Shown: positions 46,134 through 55,181, counted from the first letter of the stretch. The stretch is 64,000 nucleotides of DNA from Catellatospora vulcania (GCF_009720385.1 NZ_ML769307.1:53510-117509); one strand, 5' to 3'. Numbers and translations: made by a program. The notes: generated by a model not told the origin, from the sequence alone.

Positions 46134-46372
46134 GGATGCGCACCGCCGTGCGCCGCTGAACCAGGGCGCTGTGGTGAGTCTGCGACCTGCCATGCCTGGT
46201 ATCGCGAGCCCTTCACCAGCGCCACCCCATCCGCACGCATCCCGGGTCCTCCATCTGCCGAGCGGCAGAGTAACGGCTCAACGAGATCGGCGGGGGGTCG
46301 AGAAGCAGCGTCTGTGGAGTTTTCGTGAACGTTGGCCCGAGGGGGCGTCGAGGATCTCTGGGGGATGCTTGG

Positions 46373-47164
46373 ATGTGGATCATGTTGCAGTCCCTGCGGC
46401 ACGCGGCCTACCGCGTCTACGCCCGTCGCCTCCGAAGCCGGCTCTCGGATGCCGATCTGCCGCAGCACGTGGCGATGGTGATGGACGGCAACCGGCGCTG
46501 GGCACGCCAGATGGGCTTCGACGATCCCAAGGTCGGTCACCGTTTCGGCGCCGAGCACCTCGACGAGGTCCTCGGCTGGTGCGCCGAAGTCGGCATCCGC
46601 CATGTCACGGTGTTCGTCGCCTCGGTCGACAACATGCGCAAGCGTGACTCCGACGAGGTCGACAACCTGATGCAGATGATCGAGAACGTTGTCGCGGAGC
46701 GTTTGTCACGCCCGGCCAACCACTGGCAGCTGCATCTCGCCGGCCGCCTGGACGTGTTGCCCGACTCGACGAGAGTCGCCCTGAAGCTTGCGGAGGAGGC
46801 GACCCGGGAGCGGTCCGGCAGGTTCCATCTCAACGTGGCCATCGGCTACGACGGCCGTGAGGAGATCGTCAACGCGGTCCGTTCGCTGCTGGAGGACGAG
46901 GCGCGCGCGGGCGCGACGCTGGACGACGTCGCCCAGCGCCTGCAAGCGGACCACATCGCCGCGCGCCTGTACACCGGCGGGCAGCCGGATCCGGACCTGG
47001 TCATCCGGACCAGTGGTGAACGGCGTATGTCGGGGTTCCTGCTGTGGCAGGCGGCGTACTCGGAGCTGTACTTCTGCGACGTGTACTGGCCGGGTTTCCG
47101 GAAGATCGATTTCCTGCGGGCCCTGCGTTCGTACGCTGCCCGCCACCGGAGATTCGGTGCATGA
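46373..47164 (+). CDS. Isoprenyl transferase (UppS-like cis-prenyltransferase)
   Basis: A 263-residue cis-prenyltransferase. The pyrophosphate motif is HVAMVMDGNRRWARQ, with the catalytic Asp at 38, and the C-terminal signature is RTSGERRMSGFLLWQAAYSELYF. It makes polyprenyl diphosphates used as lipid carriers. Start ATG 46373 (or 46382) follows GGGGGA; an upstream GTG at 46325 is possible. It is divergent from the solitary mraY, which uses a polyprenyl phosphate, and overlaps or abuts the methyltransferase gene. Whether it makes the housekeeping C55 or a shorter chain cannot be told. Confidence 0.9.
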   Translation: MWIMLQSLRHAAYRVYARRLRSRLSDADLPQHVAMVMDGNRRWARQMGFDDPKVGHRFGAEHLDEVLGWCAEVGIRHVTVFVASVDNMRKRDSDEVDNLMQMIENVVAERLSRPANHWQLHLAGRLDVLPDSTRVALKLAEEATRERSGRFHLNVAIGYDGREEIVNAVRSLLEDEARAGATLDDVAQRLQADHIAARLYTGGQPDPDLVIRTSGERRMSGFLLWQAAYSELYFCDVYWPGFRKIDFLRALRSYAARHRRFGA

Positions 47165-47190
47165 TCAACATTTCTGGGAGCGGAGTCACT

Positions 47191-47886
47191 GTGACAGCAA
47201 CCGACTACGACGACTTTGCGGCCGCCTACTCGGCGCAGAACGAGTCCGGCCTCTTCAACACCTACTACAACGGACCCGCGATACTTCACCTCGCCGGCGA
47301 CGTCTCCGGCCGCCGAATCCTCGACGCGGGATGCGGCACCGGCCCGTTGTCAGCGGCGCTGCGCGCCAAGGGAGCCGCGGTCACCGGCTTCGACGTCAGC
47401 GCCGCCATGGTCGACCTGGCCCGCCGGCGGCTCGGCGAAGACGCCGACCTGCACGTGGCGGACCTGAGCGAGCCGCTGCCGTTCGCGGACGCCGAGTTCG
47501 ACGTCGTCGTGGCGTCCCTGGTCCTGCACTACCTGGAGGACTGGTCCGGCCCCCTCGCCGAGCTGCGTCGCATGCTGAAGCCAGGCGGTCGCCTGATCCT
47601 CTCGACCATGCACCCCGCCGGCTATGCGATCGAGTACCCCGAGGCCGACTACTTCGCGGTCACCAAGTACACCGAGGACTACGTCATGGACGGCCAGACC
47701 GTGTGGCTGACCTACTGGCACCGGCCGCTGCACGCCATGTCGGATGCTTTCGCCGCCGCCGGGTTCCGCATCGTGACGATCAGCGAACCGCCGCCTGCGC
47801 CGGACACCCCTGCGGAGCTGCTTCCACCCGACAAGGGCTCCGGGCGCTTCATGTGTTTCCTCTTCTTCGTCCTCGAGCCCGCCTAG
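47191..47886 (+). CDS. Class I SAM-dependent methyltransferase
   Basis: A 231-residue methyltransferase. The SAM-binding motif is ILDAGCGTGPLSAALRAKG; the post-motif region has DLSEPLPFADAEFDVVVASLVLHYL. The acceptor is unknown. GTG 47191 is preceded by GGGAGCGGAG and is preferred; an ATG at 47161 overlaps the prenyltransferase stop (ATGA) and is also possible, so the two genes form an operon either way. A strong terminator follows. Confidence 0.88.
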   Translation: MTATDYDDFAAAYSAQNESGLFNTYYNGPAILHLAGDVSGRRILDAGCGTGPLSAALRAKGAAVTGFDVSAAMVDLARRRLGEDADLHVADLSEPLPFADAEFDVVVASLVLHYLEDWSGPLAELRRMLKPGGRLILSTMHPAGYAIEYPEADYFAVTKYTEDYVMDGQTVWLTYWHRPLHAMSDAFAAAGFRIVTISEPPPAPDTPAELLPPDKGSGRFMCFLFFVLEPA

Positions 47887-47912
47887 GAAATCCTCGGCGT
47901 ATCAGGGGGGCA

Positions 47913-47952
47913 CGTTCCCGTGGCCGGCCGAACGTGGCCGGCCACGGGAACG
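47913..47952 (+). terminator. Strong hairpin terminator
   Basis: A 17-bp perfect stem (47913-47929 with 47936-47952) closes a GAACGT loop, 26 nt after the methyltransferase stop. Confidence 0.8.
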
Positions 47953-48028
47953 CCCCGACATGTTCATCGCCGGCAAGGCCCACGCCCACGACAACATCCG
48001 TGCCGCGCTGCGGTGCCTGCGTTCGACG

Positions 48029-48438
48029 TCAGCGGATCGTCGTCACCGCACGATCGGCTTCGGCCTGTACGCCGTCCAGGTCCTCCGGGATCTCCGCGCC
48101 CGCGACGGCATGGGGCAGCGCGGCCTCCATCCGGGCCAGGGGCCGGTAGCGCAGGCCGCCGATCCCGAGCACCACCAGTGCCACGCCCGCGGCGACCAGC
48201 AGCAGGCCCATGCCGCGGCCGGGGCCGACGCCGAGCACCGCGCCCACGCTGCCGGTCAGCGCGCCACCGGGTGCGAGCAGCGGCGTGAAGAGGCGGTCGG
48301 CGATCAGCGGCGCGGTGACGAAGGCCAGCGGGGTCATCGCGACGGCCACAGGCCCATCAGCGTGACGCCGACGCCCAGCCCGATGACGGAGCCGACCATG
48401 CCGGTGGCGCGGCGGCGGGCGCCGTATGGGCCGCTCAT
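48029..48438 (-). pseudogene. MFS transporter remnant, frameshifted
   Basis: The remnant matches the last third of an MFS transporter. A first piece (ATG 48438: RRATGMVGSVIGLGVGVTLMGL) ends at a stop in its own frame. The sequence continues one base out of frame as VAVAMTPLAFVTAPLIADRLF to GVGPGRGMGLLLV and RPLARMEAALPHAV, finishing at 48029. One missing base near 48349-48351 explains the shift. No N-terminal two thirds are found upstream, so this is a decayed fragment and not a gene with a sequencing error only. Confidence 0.7.
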
Positions 48439-48663
48439 GCGGCCATCGCCCGTTCCCCGACCGGCGGTGTTCATGCGCGGCACGCGAAATGACCTTGGTG
48501 ATATGGGTCACGGAACGTTATGGAAGCCGATGACTATCACGGCTTTCCTCCGCGAAAGTCTGATTCAGGCGGGGCAGTGTCCGTACGGAGGGTCCGTGCC
48601 GAACCGCAAAGTCAGTTAACCTTCGGCGGCCACCGTCCGACGATCTTGATAGGCCGCGCCTCC

Positions 48664-50226
48664 GTGTCTTCCGACGCCTCCACGCAAGTCCGCGATTCGC
48701 ACAGCGACGCGACGGTTCTCATCCCCCGAGTCCCGGCGCAGGCCGCAACCGTCCGGGCACCCGAGGTTCCGACCACGCCCGCGGCCGACGATCCGATGGC
48801 CACCGGCCGGGCGCTCGGCGCGCTGGCCTGGCTGCTGCCGCTGACCGTCATGGCCGTGGTGGGCACCGTCCGTGCCTCCTGGCCGGGCCTGTGGGGCGAC
48901 GAGCTGGCCACCTGGGGCATGGCGACGGCGTCCTGGCAGGACCTGTGGCAGACCGTGCAGCACGCCGAGGCGAGCATCGCCCCCTACTACGCGTTCATGC
49001 ACGGCTGGACGGCGTTGGCGGGCACCTCGGAGTTCGCGCTGCGGCTGCCCTCGATCGTGGCGATGGCGGGTGCGGCCGGGCTGATCGGCGCCATCGGCGC
49101 GCGCCTGGCCTCGCCGCGGTTCGGCCTGGTCGCCGGGCTGCTGTTCGTGGCGGTGCCGGCGGCCTCCCGCTACGCGCAGGAAGCCCGCCCGTACGCCATC
49201 GCGCTGTTCTTCGCGACGCTGTGCACCTACCTGCTGCTCGGTCTGATGGACCGGCCCCGCTGGTGGCGGTATGCGGCCTACGCCCTCGCCGTGATGGCCA
49301 CCGGCGCCGGCCACCTGGTCGCCCTGCTGATCCTCGCCGCCCACGGCTTGATCATTCTCGCGCAGCGGCGCCGGGTGTTCCTGCCGTGGCTGCTCGCCGC
49401 GATCGTCGGCGTGCTGCCCGTGGTGCCGGTCGTGCTACTGGGACGCGGGCAGCAGGAGCAGATCTCCTGGATCCCCCTGGCGAGCTGGGACCGGCTCGGC
49501 CAGCTGCCGCAGGGCCTGGCCGGAGGCGCGCTGGTGGGCGGGATCCTGCTCGGCCTGGCCGTGCTGGCGCTGTCGATGCGCAATCCGGGCCTCGTCTACG
49601 CCGCATGCGCCGTCGTGCCGACGGTCCTGCTGTTCGCCGCCGGTCAGTTCATGCACCTCTGGCTGCCGCGCTACCTGCTCTTCACGGTTCCGGCGTGGGT
49701 GCTGCTCGCGGCCGTGACGAGCGCGCGCGACCGGGTGGTCCGCGGCGTGCTCGTGGTCGTGACCGTGGCGGCGGTGGGCATGAGCGCCCAGGTCGGCATG
49801 CGCACCGAGTCGGGACACGGGCAGAACCCGCGGTCGGTCGCGGCGTACCTGGAGAGCCACGCCGACCTCAGCGACGGCATCGTCTTCGGCAGCAACGTCG
49901 GCGGTGACCAGCGGGTCGCCCGTGACGTCGTCGCCCGCTACCTGGCCGTGCCGCACCGTCCGGCGGACGTGTTCCTGGCCGAGCCCGCGCGCACCGGCGG
50001 CCATCTGGCCGCCACCGAGTGCCCGCAGCTGGACACCTGCCTCGACGACCTGGAGCGGTTGTGGGTGCTTCGCCTGGGCACCCGCGACGATCCGCTCGCG
50101 GAGATCGGCGCGGCCAAGGAGACGCTGCTGCGCGCCAGGTACAACATCGCCGACGTCGTCCACAAGGGCGGCTTCACCATCGCGCTGCTGACGCGTAAGC
50201 CGGTCGTTCAGGCCGTGGCTCGCTGA
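48664..50226 (+). CDS. GT39-like membrane glycosyltransferase
   Basis: A 520-residue polytopic membrane protein with about 10-12 helices after a Ser/Pro-rich cytoplasmic N-terminus. The first outside loop has WPGLWGDELATWGMA, the acidic DE-type motif of ArnT/PMT (GT-C, GT39) enzymes, followed by APYYAFMHGW and a long C-terminal outside domain (about 430-505). It should use a polyprenyl-phosphate sugar. GTG 48664 is the likely start; longer forms are possible. It is the first gene of the exopolysaccharide cluster; 40 bp separate it from the GT2 gene. Confidence 0.85.
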   Translation: MSSDASTQVRDSHSDATVLIPRVPAQAATVRAPEVPTTPAADDPMATGRALGALAWLLPLTVMAVVGTVRASWPGLWGDELATWGMATASWQDLWQTVQHAEASIAPYYAFMHGWTALAGTSEFALRLPSIVAMAGAAGLIGAIGARLASPRFGLVAGLLFVAVPAASRYAQEARPYAIALFFATLCTYLLLGLMDRPRWWRYAAYALAVMATGAGHLVALLILAAHGLIILAQRRRVFLPWLLAAIVGVLPVVPVVLLGRGQQEQISWIPLASWDRLGQLPQGLAGGALVGGILLGLAVLALSMRNPGLVYAACAVVPTVLLFAAGQFMHLWLPRYLLFTVPAWVLLAAVTSARDRVVRGVLVVVTVAAVGMSAQVGMRTESGHGQNPRSVAAYLESHADLSDGIVFGSNVGGDQRVARDVVARYLAVPHRPADVFLAEPARTGGHLAATECPQLDTCLDDLERLWVLRLGTRDDPLAEIGAAKETLLRARYNIADVVHKGGFTIALLTRKPVVQAVAR

Positions 50227-50266
50227 CCATATCCACGGGGAACACGCAACACACGGGGAAACTGCA

Positions 50267-51595
50267 ATGCTGGCGTTTCTGCTCCAGATCAAGTCCTGGA
50301 TGAACTCGGGACAGCTGTACCTGTTCACCCTGCTCATGCTCGTCATCTGGGTGCTGTGGCTGATCCGCGTCGTCCTGTCCCGGCACTACCGGCCGTGGCG
50401 GACGCCGTACCGGACCACCACCTCGGTGATCATTCCGGTCGTCGACGAGCCCGAGGACCTGTTCCGCGACGTGCTGGGGCGCATCCTGGAGCAGCAGCCG
50501 ACCGAGGTCGTGGTCGTGATCAACGGGCCGCGCAACAACAACTTGGAACGCATCTGCACCGATGTCGGGGTGCGCTGGGTCTGGACCGACATCCCCGGCA
50601 AGCGCAACGCGCTGCAGGTCGGCATCGGGCTGTCCACCGGCGACATCGCCGTGCTGGTCGACTCGGACACGATCTGGACCCGGGGCACCCTCGAAGAACT
50701 GGTCAAGCCCTTCATCGACCCCCGGGTCGGCGGCGTGACCACCCAGCAGCGCATCCTCGACCCCGGCCGCAACTGGCTGACCCGCTGGGCCGACTGGCTG
50801 GAGAACGTGCGCAACAGCTACTCGATGCCGTCGATGAGCGTGCTCGGCACGGTCGGGTGCCTGCCCGGCCGCACCATCGCGTTCCGCCGGTCGATCCTGG
50901 TCGACTGCATGCAGGCGTTCCTGACCGAGAAGTTCCTCGGCGTCTTCCTCGAGGTCAGCGACGACCGCACGCTGACCAACTACGCGCTCAAGGCCGGTTA
51001 CCGCACCGTCTACCAGTCGACGTCGCTGGTCTACACCGACGCGCCGCTGGAACTCAAGAAGCTGGCCAAGCAGCAGTACCGGTGGGCGCGGGGCTCGCAG
51101 TACAACACCATGCGGATGCTGCCGTGGATGATCCGCCACGCGCCGATGCTGGCCGTGTTCTACCTGGCCGACATCCTCATCCCGTTCGCGCTGGTGGGCG
51201 CGTTCATCTCGTGGGCCCAGTCACTGGTGACCGGCACGAAGCTGGCCCTGTACGACGGCCTGCCGCTCGACGACGTCAGCCCCGCCCGCCTGCTCCCGAC
51301 GATCATCGTCATCTCGCTGACGACGACGGCGCTGTCACTGGCCATCCGGTTCAGCCGACACTTCGTCAGCCACTCGCGCGACCTGATGTACCTGCCCGCG
51401 TTCATGCTGATCAATACGCTGATGCTGATGCCCATCCGGGTGCTGGGCTTCTTCCGGATGGCCCACAACTCCGGCTGGGGCACGCGTGCGGGCGGCTTCA
51501 GCGGCGAGCGCGCCGACCGGCGTAATCCTCTGGCCCTGCTGCCCTACCTGCTCGGTGCGGCCCTTCTCTACGGCGCGGTGATGATCGGTGTCTAA
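50267..51595 (+). CDS. Processive GT2 glycosyltransferase, hyaluronan synthase-like
   Basis: A 442-residue membrane-embedded GT2 enzyme. One N-terminal helix (about 18-38), a GT-A catalytic domain with VDEPED, DSD (VLVDSDTIW), SDDRTLTN (TED-type) and QQYRWARG (QxxRW), then three to four C-terminal helices. This is the layout of HasA-like synthases that polymerise and export a polysaccharide through their own channel. It is followed at once by GH26 (8-bp overlap) and GH39-like genes, as in synthase-dependent exopolysaccharide operons. The polymer is unknown. Confidence 0.92.
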   Translation: MLAFLLQIKSWMNSGQLYLFTLLMLVIWVLWLIRVVLSRHYRPWRTPYRTTTSVIIPVVDEPEDLFRDVLGRILEQQPTEVVVVINGPRNNNLERICTDVGVRWVWTDIPGKRNALQVGIGLSTGDIAVLVDSDTIWTRGTLEELVKPFIDPRVGGVTTQQRILDPGRNWLTRWADWLENVRNSYSMPSMSVLGTVGCLPGRTIAFRRSILVDCMQAFLTEKFLGVFLEVSDDRTLTNYALKAGYRTVYQSTSLVYTDAPLELKKLAKQQYRWARGSQYNTMRMLPWMIRHAPMLAVFYLADILIPFALVGAFISWAQSLVTGTKLALYDGLPLDDVSPARLLPTIIVISLTTTALSLAIRFSRHFVSHSRDLMYLPAFMLINTLMLMPIRVLGFFRMAHNSGWGTRAGGFSGERADRRNPLALLPYLLGAALLYGAVMIGV

Positions 51596-52709
51596 CCACA
51601 AGAGCGTGAGCCGCGCCCGCGGCTGGATCTGGCTGGCTGTCACGACGCTGGTGCTGGTCGGGGTGACGTCGTGGGTGCTGGCACCGGCCATCACGGGCAT
51701 CGACAAGGCCGCGGGCGGTGCCACCGGCGGCAGCGGGGCGCGCCCGAGCGCCGGCCCGTTGGCAGCGGCCATCCCGACCAAGGCACAGCTGATGACCCCG
51801 GGCGCACCCCGGTTCGGGCTGAGCGCGCCGCAGGTGCCGTTCTCGCGGGGCGAGATCAACCGCATCGCGACCGCCGCCGGGCAGCAGCCCACGCTGCTGC
51901 AGTACTTCGTGAAGTTCCGGCAGTCGTTCCGGACCGACGCCGTGCGCACCGCGTACGACCGCGGCGCCCTGCCGATGATCTCCTGGGAGCCCTGGGCAGG
52001 TCCGGACGCCGGGGTGAACCAGCCGGACTTCGCCCTCGCCAAGATCAGCAAGGGTGAGTTCGACGCTTACCTCACCGAGTTCGCCACCGGGGTGCGCGAC
52101 AACCGCCTGCCGGTCGCCATCCGGTTCGCGCACGAGATGAACGGCCACTGGTACCCCTGGTCGGAGCGCCGCTCGGGCAACCGCAAGGGCGACTACGTCC
52201 GCGCCTGGCGCCACATCCACGACGTCTTCCAGCGCGTCGGCGCCAACAACGTGATCTGGGTGTGGAGCCCGAACATCATCCGCCCGGTGCCCAAGGTCGC
52301 GCTCAAGGCGCTCTACCCCGGCGACGACTATGTCGACTGGGCCGGCATGGTCGGGTACGCCGTCACCGAGCGCACCGCCGCGGCCGTGTTCGAGCCGACC
52401 ATCAAGAAGATGCGCACGTTCACCGACAAGCCCATCGTCATCACCGAGACCGGCGCGCAGCACGGCGCCGCCAAGGCCGCGTGGATCCAGAACTTCTTCA
52501 CCTGGCTCGGCAAACGCCGCGACATCGCCGGCTTCGTCTGGTTCGAGTACAGCAAGGAGGAAGGCGGCTCCGCCGACTGGCGCTTCTCCCACAACCAGGA
52601 GTACGCCACCGCCTTCAAGAACGGCGCCGACCGGATCACCCTGGCCCCGCCGATCACACCGGAGCCGCCCCCGTCCGGCGCGGCCGCGTCAGCGACGCCG
52701 ACCCCGTGA
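51588..52709 (+). CDS. Membrane-anchored GH26 glycoside hydrolase
   Basis: A 373-residue protein with an N-terminal signal anchor (about 12-34) and a GH26 barrel. The acid/base is E183 (RFAHEMNGHWYPW) and the nucleophile E287 (VITETGAQ). GH26 includes beta-mannanases and beta-1,3-xylanases. GTG 51588 overlaps the GT2 stop by 8 bp, and its own stop overlaps the next gene by GTGA, so all are coupled. In such clusters a hydrolase trims or releases the polymer made by the synthase, pointing to a beta-mannan-like product (inference). Confidence 0.9.
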   Translation: MSNHKSVSRARGWIWLAVTTLVLVGVTSWVLAPAITGIDKAAGGATGGSGARPSAGPLAAAIPTKAQLMTPGAPRFGLSAPQVPFSRGEINRIATAAGQQPTLLQYFVKFRQSFRTDAVRTAYDRGALPMISWEPWAGPDAGVNQPDFALAKISKGEFDAYLTEFATGVRDNRLPVAIRFAHEMNGHWYPWSERRSGNRKGDYVRAWRHIHDVFQRVGANNVIWVWSPNIIRPVPKVALKALYPGDDYVDWAGMVGYAVTERTAAAVFEPTIKKMRTFTDKPIVITETGAQHGAAKAAWIQNFFTWLGKRRDIAGFVWFEYSKEEGGSADWRFSHNQEYATAFKNGADRITLAPPITPEPPPSGAAASATPTP

Positions 52710-54193
52710 CCCGGACCCGGATCGCGATCGCGCTGCTGCTGGTGGCGCTCGGCCCGGCCGCGTGCAGCCGGCCCCGGCCGCCGGCCGGGCCGACGCCGCC
52801 GCCGGCTTCGCCGAGCCCGACCGTCGCACCGGACGTGACCGTCGCCGTCGACGCCTCCGGCGACCTCGGCGCGTTCAACAACCCCGCCCGCTACCACAAT
52901 CAAGCCGACCACGCGCAGCTGCTGACCGACGCGCAGGTCGCCAGGGTCCGCGAGCTCGCGCCGGTGGTGACCCGCGCCTGGATCAGCGCGCAGTGGTACT
53001 ACGACCCGGCGAAGGACACCTACGACTTCGACTACCGCGCGCCCAACGGCCGGTCCCTCTACGGCTACCTGGACCAGGTGTCGTCGTACACGCAGCGGCT
53101 GTTCCTGAACCTGAACCAGTGCGACCAGCAGATCATGGACCTCGCGTCGCCGCAGCGTTGCGCCGAGGCGATCTACCAGGGCATCAGGCACTACAAGCAG
53201 CGGTATCCGGCCTTCGAGTTCCTCGAGGTCTTCAACGAGCCGGACCGGGACTGGCCCGAGCCGGCCGGCACACCGCGCGCGATGGACGCGGACACCTACT
53301 ACGGCTGGTACGCCCATGCCTACCGGGCGGTGAACCGGGTCAACGCCGAGCTGCGGCCGCAGGTGCCGCTGAAGGTCGGCGGACCGGTGACCTACTACTT
53401 CGACAAGCCGTTCATCCGCGACTTCCTCGCCCGCTACGCCGCCGACACCGACCCGGCCAAGCGGCTGGACTTCGTGTCGTACCACCAGTACAAGGCCCGG
53501 ACGAACCCTGCCTCGGTCGCGGGCGAGAAGCGTGAGGTCCAGCAGATGCTGACCGACCTCGGCCTGCCCGACCTCCCGGTCTACGTCACCGAGCTCGGCG
53601 TGTTCCCCGGCGCCAACAGCGGCACCACGTTCGACGAGGACATGTTGACCCAGTCGGCGGCCGCCGCGGTGCTGGGCAACACCTACGCGACGTGGGGGCT
53701 GAACATGCCGATGCACTGGCTGTTCGACCATCCCACCAACGACCGCAAGTCGATGTTCGTCGAGGGCTCCGACAGTGCCGTCACGCCCTACTACAACGTC
53801 GTGGCGATGCAGCGGATGCTGCGCGAGCGGCTGGTGCCCAGCACCGTCGCGCCGAAGCCGCGGGACGGACGCGGCGTGCACGCGTGGGCCACGGCCGATG
53901 CCGGCAGCGCCGCGGTGATGCTGACCAACTACACCTGGACGGACCGCCGTCCCCAGTCGTCCCGTGAGGTCGCCGCCGTGCAGATCGGGGGCCTGCCGCC
54001 GGCGCTGCGGGGCCGCGACGTGCGCGTGGAGGTGTATCTCGTCGACCGCCGGCACAGCAACGTCACCGCCGGAGCACCGGACGGCCGCCTGGAACGGGTC
54101 GCCGACACCTCGCAGCGGGCCGGTGAACGGCTCACGGTCACCGTCGAGCTGGGCCCCAACGCCTCCGCGCTGGTCGTGATCACACCGCGCTGA
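52706..54193 (+). CDS. Lipoprotein glycoside hydrolase, GH39-like (clan A)
   Basis: A 495-residue exported lipoprotein: signal peptide with lipobox LGPAAC (C20), a Pro-rich spacer, and a TIM barrel. The acid/base is probably E178 (EVFNEPD) and the nucleophile E296 (VYVTELGVF), with a C-terminal beta domain (about 395-495). This matches GH39 or a close clan A family. GTG 52706 overlaps the GH26 stop. It closes the four-gene polysaccharide operon and would act at the outer membrane face on the same polymer or a side chain. Confidence 0.85.
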   Translation: MTRTRIAIALLLVALGPAACSRPRPPAGPTPPPASPSPTVAPDVTVAVDASGDLGAFNNPARYHNQADHAQLLTDAQVARVRELAPVVTRAWISAQWYYDPAKDTYDFDYRAPNGRSLYGYLDQVSSYTQRLFLNLNQCDQQIMDLASPQRCAEAIYQGIRHYKQRYPAFEFLEVFNEPDRDWPEPAGTPRAMDADTYYGWYAHAYRAVNRVNAELRPQVPLKVGGPVTYYFDKPFIRDFLARYAADTDPAKRLDFVSYHQYKARTNPASVAGEKREVQQMLTDLGLPDLPVYVTELGVFPGANSGTTFDEDMLTQSAAAAVLGNTYATWGLNMPMHWLFDHPTNDRKSMFVEGSDSAVTPYYNVVAMQRMLRERLVPSTVAPKPRDGRGVHAWATADAGSAAVMLTNYTWTDRRPQSSREVAAVQIGGLPPALRGRDVRVEVYLVDRRHSNVTAGAPDGRLERVADTSQRAGERLTVTVELGPNASALVVITPR

Positions 54194-54205
54194 CGCTGCC
54201 CGTCG

Positions 54206-54229
54206 CCGCTGCCGGGGTGTCGGCAGCGG
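54206..54229. terminator. Hairpin terminator
   Basis: CCGCTGCCG and its complement pair around a GGGTGT loop, 13 nt after the operon's last stop. An alternative stem, GGGGACGC/GCGTCCCC, overlaps it. It lies between convergent genes and may work in both directions. Confidence 0.6.
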
Positions 54230-54292
54230 GGACGCGCGGCTGCCCGTGCGTCCCCGCTGTGGGCCGGGGCGGCCGCCAGGAGGCGCTACCGG

Positions 54293-54847
54293 TCAGGCGC
54301 CGTCGTGGCGCCAGCCGGCGGTGACCAGCGCGCCGCTCGCGAACAGGTTGTTGACCTTGGTGATCTCCTGGGCGTTGGGGAAGGCGCTGGTGCAGGAGGT
54401 GCCGGCGCTGCTGCCGGACATCAGCTCGGAGCAGACGCCGGTCCGCCGGTCGGGCAGGCCGAGGATGTGGCCGAGTTCGTGGGCTGCGATGCGCGTGGGG
54501 TTGTGGCCCTCGGCGGTCGCCTGGCGGCCCATGTAGATGGTGCCGTTGCCCAGGGAGTTGACGTAGGCGCGCGGCCAGTTGTTGTCGGCGTAGACGCGGA
54601 TGTTCAGCGGGCGACCGGAAGTCCACCGTTCCAGGCGTACGTTGCTGACCCGGGCGTTCCAGTTGGCCGCGCCCTGGTGCACGGCGTTGACGAATTCGGC
54701 GGCCTGGCTCGCGTCGTAGTAGAGCACCCGTACGGCGGCGGGCGCGGGTGCCGCGGTGGCGGTGCCGCTGCCGAGAAGCTGGGTGGACAGGGTCATCGCG
54801 ATGGCGGCAAGGGTGGCCGCCGCGATCCGCGCGAGGTGAGATCTCAT
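54293..54847 (-). CDS. Secreted snapalysin family (M7) zinc protease
   Basis: A 184-residue exported metalloprotease. Signal peptide (about 1-33) and a short mature enzyme with the M7 zinc motif AAHELGHILGLPD (H123, E124, H127, D133) and the following C139/C151-type pair (GVCSELMSGSSAGTSC). Snapalysins are small extracellular neutral proteases with Asp as third zinc ligand. ATG 54847 has an AAGG site. It is divergent from the large PA14 gene. Confidence 0.92.
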   Translation of the reverse strand: MRSHLARIAAATLAAIAMTLSTQLLGSGTATAAPAPAAVRVLYYDASQAAEFVNAVHQGAANWNARVSNVRLERWTSGRPLNIRVYADNNWPRAYVNSLGNGTIYMGRQATAEGHNPTRIAAHELGHILGLPDRRTGVCSELMSGSSAGTSCTSAFPNAQEITKVNNLFASGALVTAGWRHDGA

Positions 54848-54875
54848 GCAGACACCTTCACGCACACCATCAAAC

Positions 54876-54896
54876 ATTTCAATGTGTACATGAAAT
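54876..54896. promoter_or_regulatory. Inverted repeat, possible operator
   Basis: ATTTCA, 9 nt (ATGTGTACA), TGAAAT. It lies 29 nt upstream of the snapalysin ATG and could be a repressor site. Confidence 0.4.
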
Positions 54897-55009
54897 TTCG
54901 GCATGCTGCTGCGCGGCGCCGCCCGGGCGAGGCGGCTCACCGCGCCGGGCTGCCGAGCTGCGTCTCAGTACTTTTGCCACGATCGTCGAAAGTTGTGACT
55001 GAACCTCAA

Positions 55010-55025
55010 GTACATCTGTACATCT
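55010..55025 (+). repeat. Tandem 8-bp repeat in AT-rich promoter region
   Basis: GTACATCT occurs twice in direct succession, followed by TATAAAAAAG (from 55025), the most AT-rich stretch of the window. It may be a -10 region or a regulator site for the PA14 gene. Confidence 0.4.
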
Positions 55026-55181
55026 ATAAAAAAGAATCCTAAGGTGTCTACACCAGGCATCGGCGTGCCAGGTCGCTTCAGGACAGACAACGCATCGGTC
55101 CCATGTCCTGGCACGCCGCTGAGAGCGGGTTGCCACGTCTGTGAACGGTGCGCAGCGGTCCCCGCTCACACTGGAGGAAAA

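Larger units (their letters stand above)
54848..55181. other. Divergent regulatory region (334 bp) between snapalysin and PA14 genes
   Basis: No gene is visible. It holds an ATTTCA/TGAAAT inverted repeat near the snapalysin start and, about 120 bp away, an unusually AT-rich stretch (about 55009-55038) with an 8-bp tandem repeat. The stretch from about 55060 to 55181 is open in the PA14 frame but has no start better than GTG 55182. Confidence 0.6.

Noticed and set aside
46325-46372. Longer N-terminus of the prenyltransferase from GTG 46325
   Set aside because: No ribosome-binding site is seen and the added residues (NVGPRGRRGSLGDA) are not conserved-looking; ATG 46373 is preferred.
52328-54055. 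A 575-codon open frame on the - strand across the GH26/GH39-like genes
   Set aside because: It runs across two real genes with catalytic motifs in the other direction, and its composition is typical of a shadow frame.
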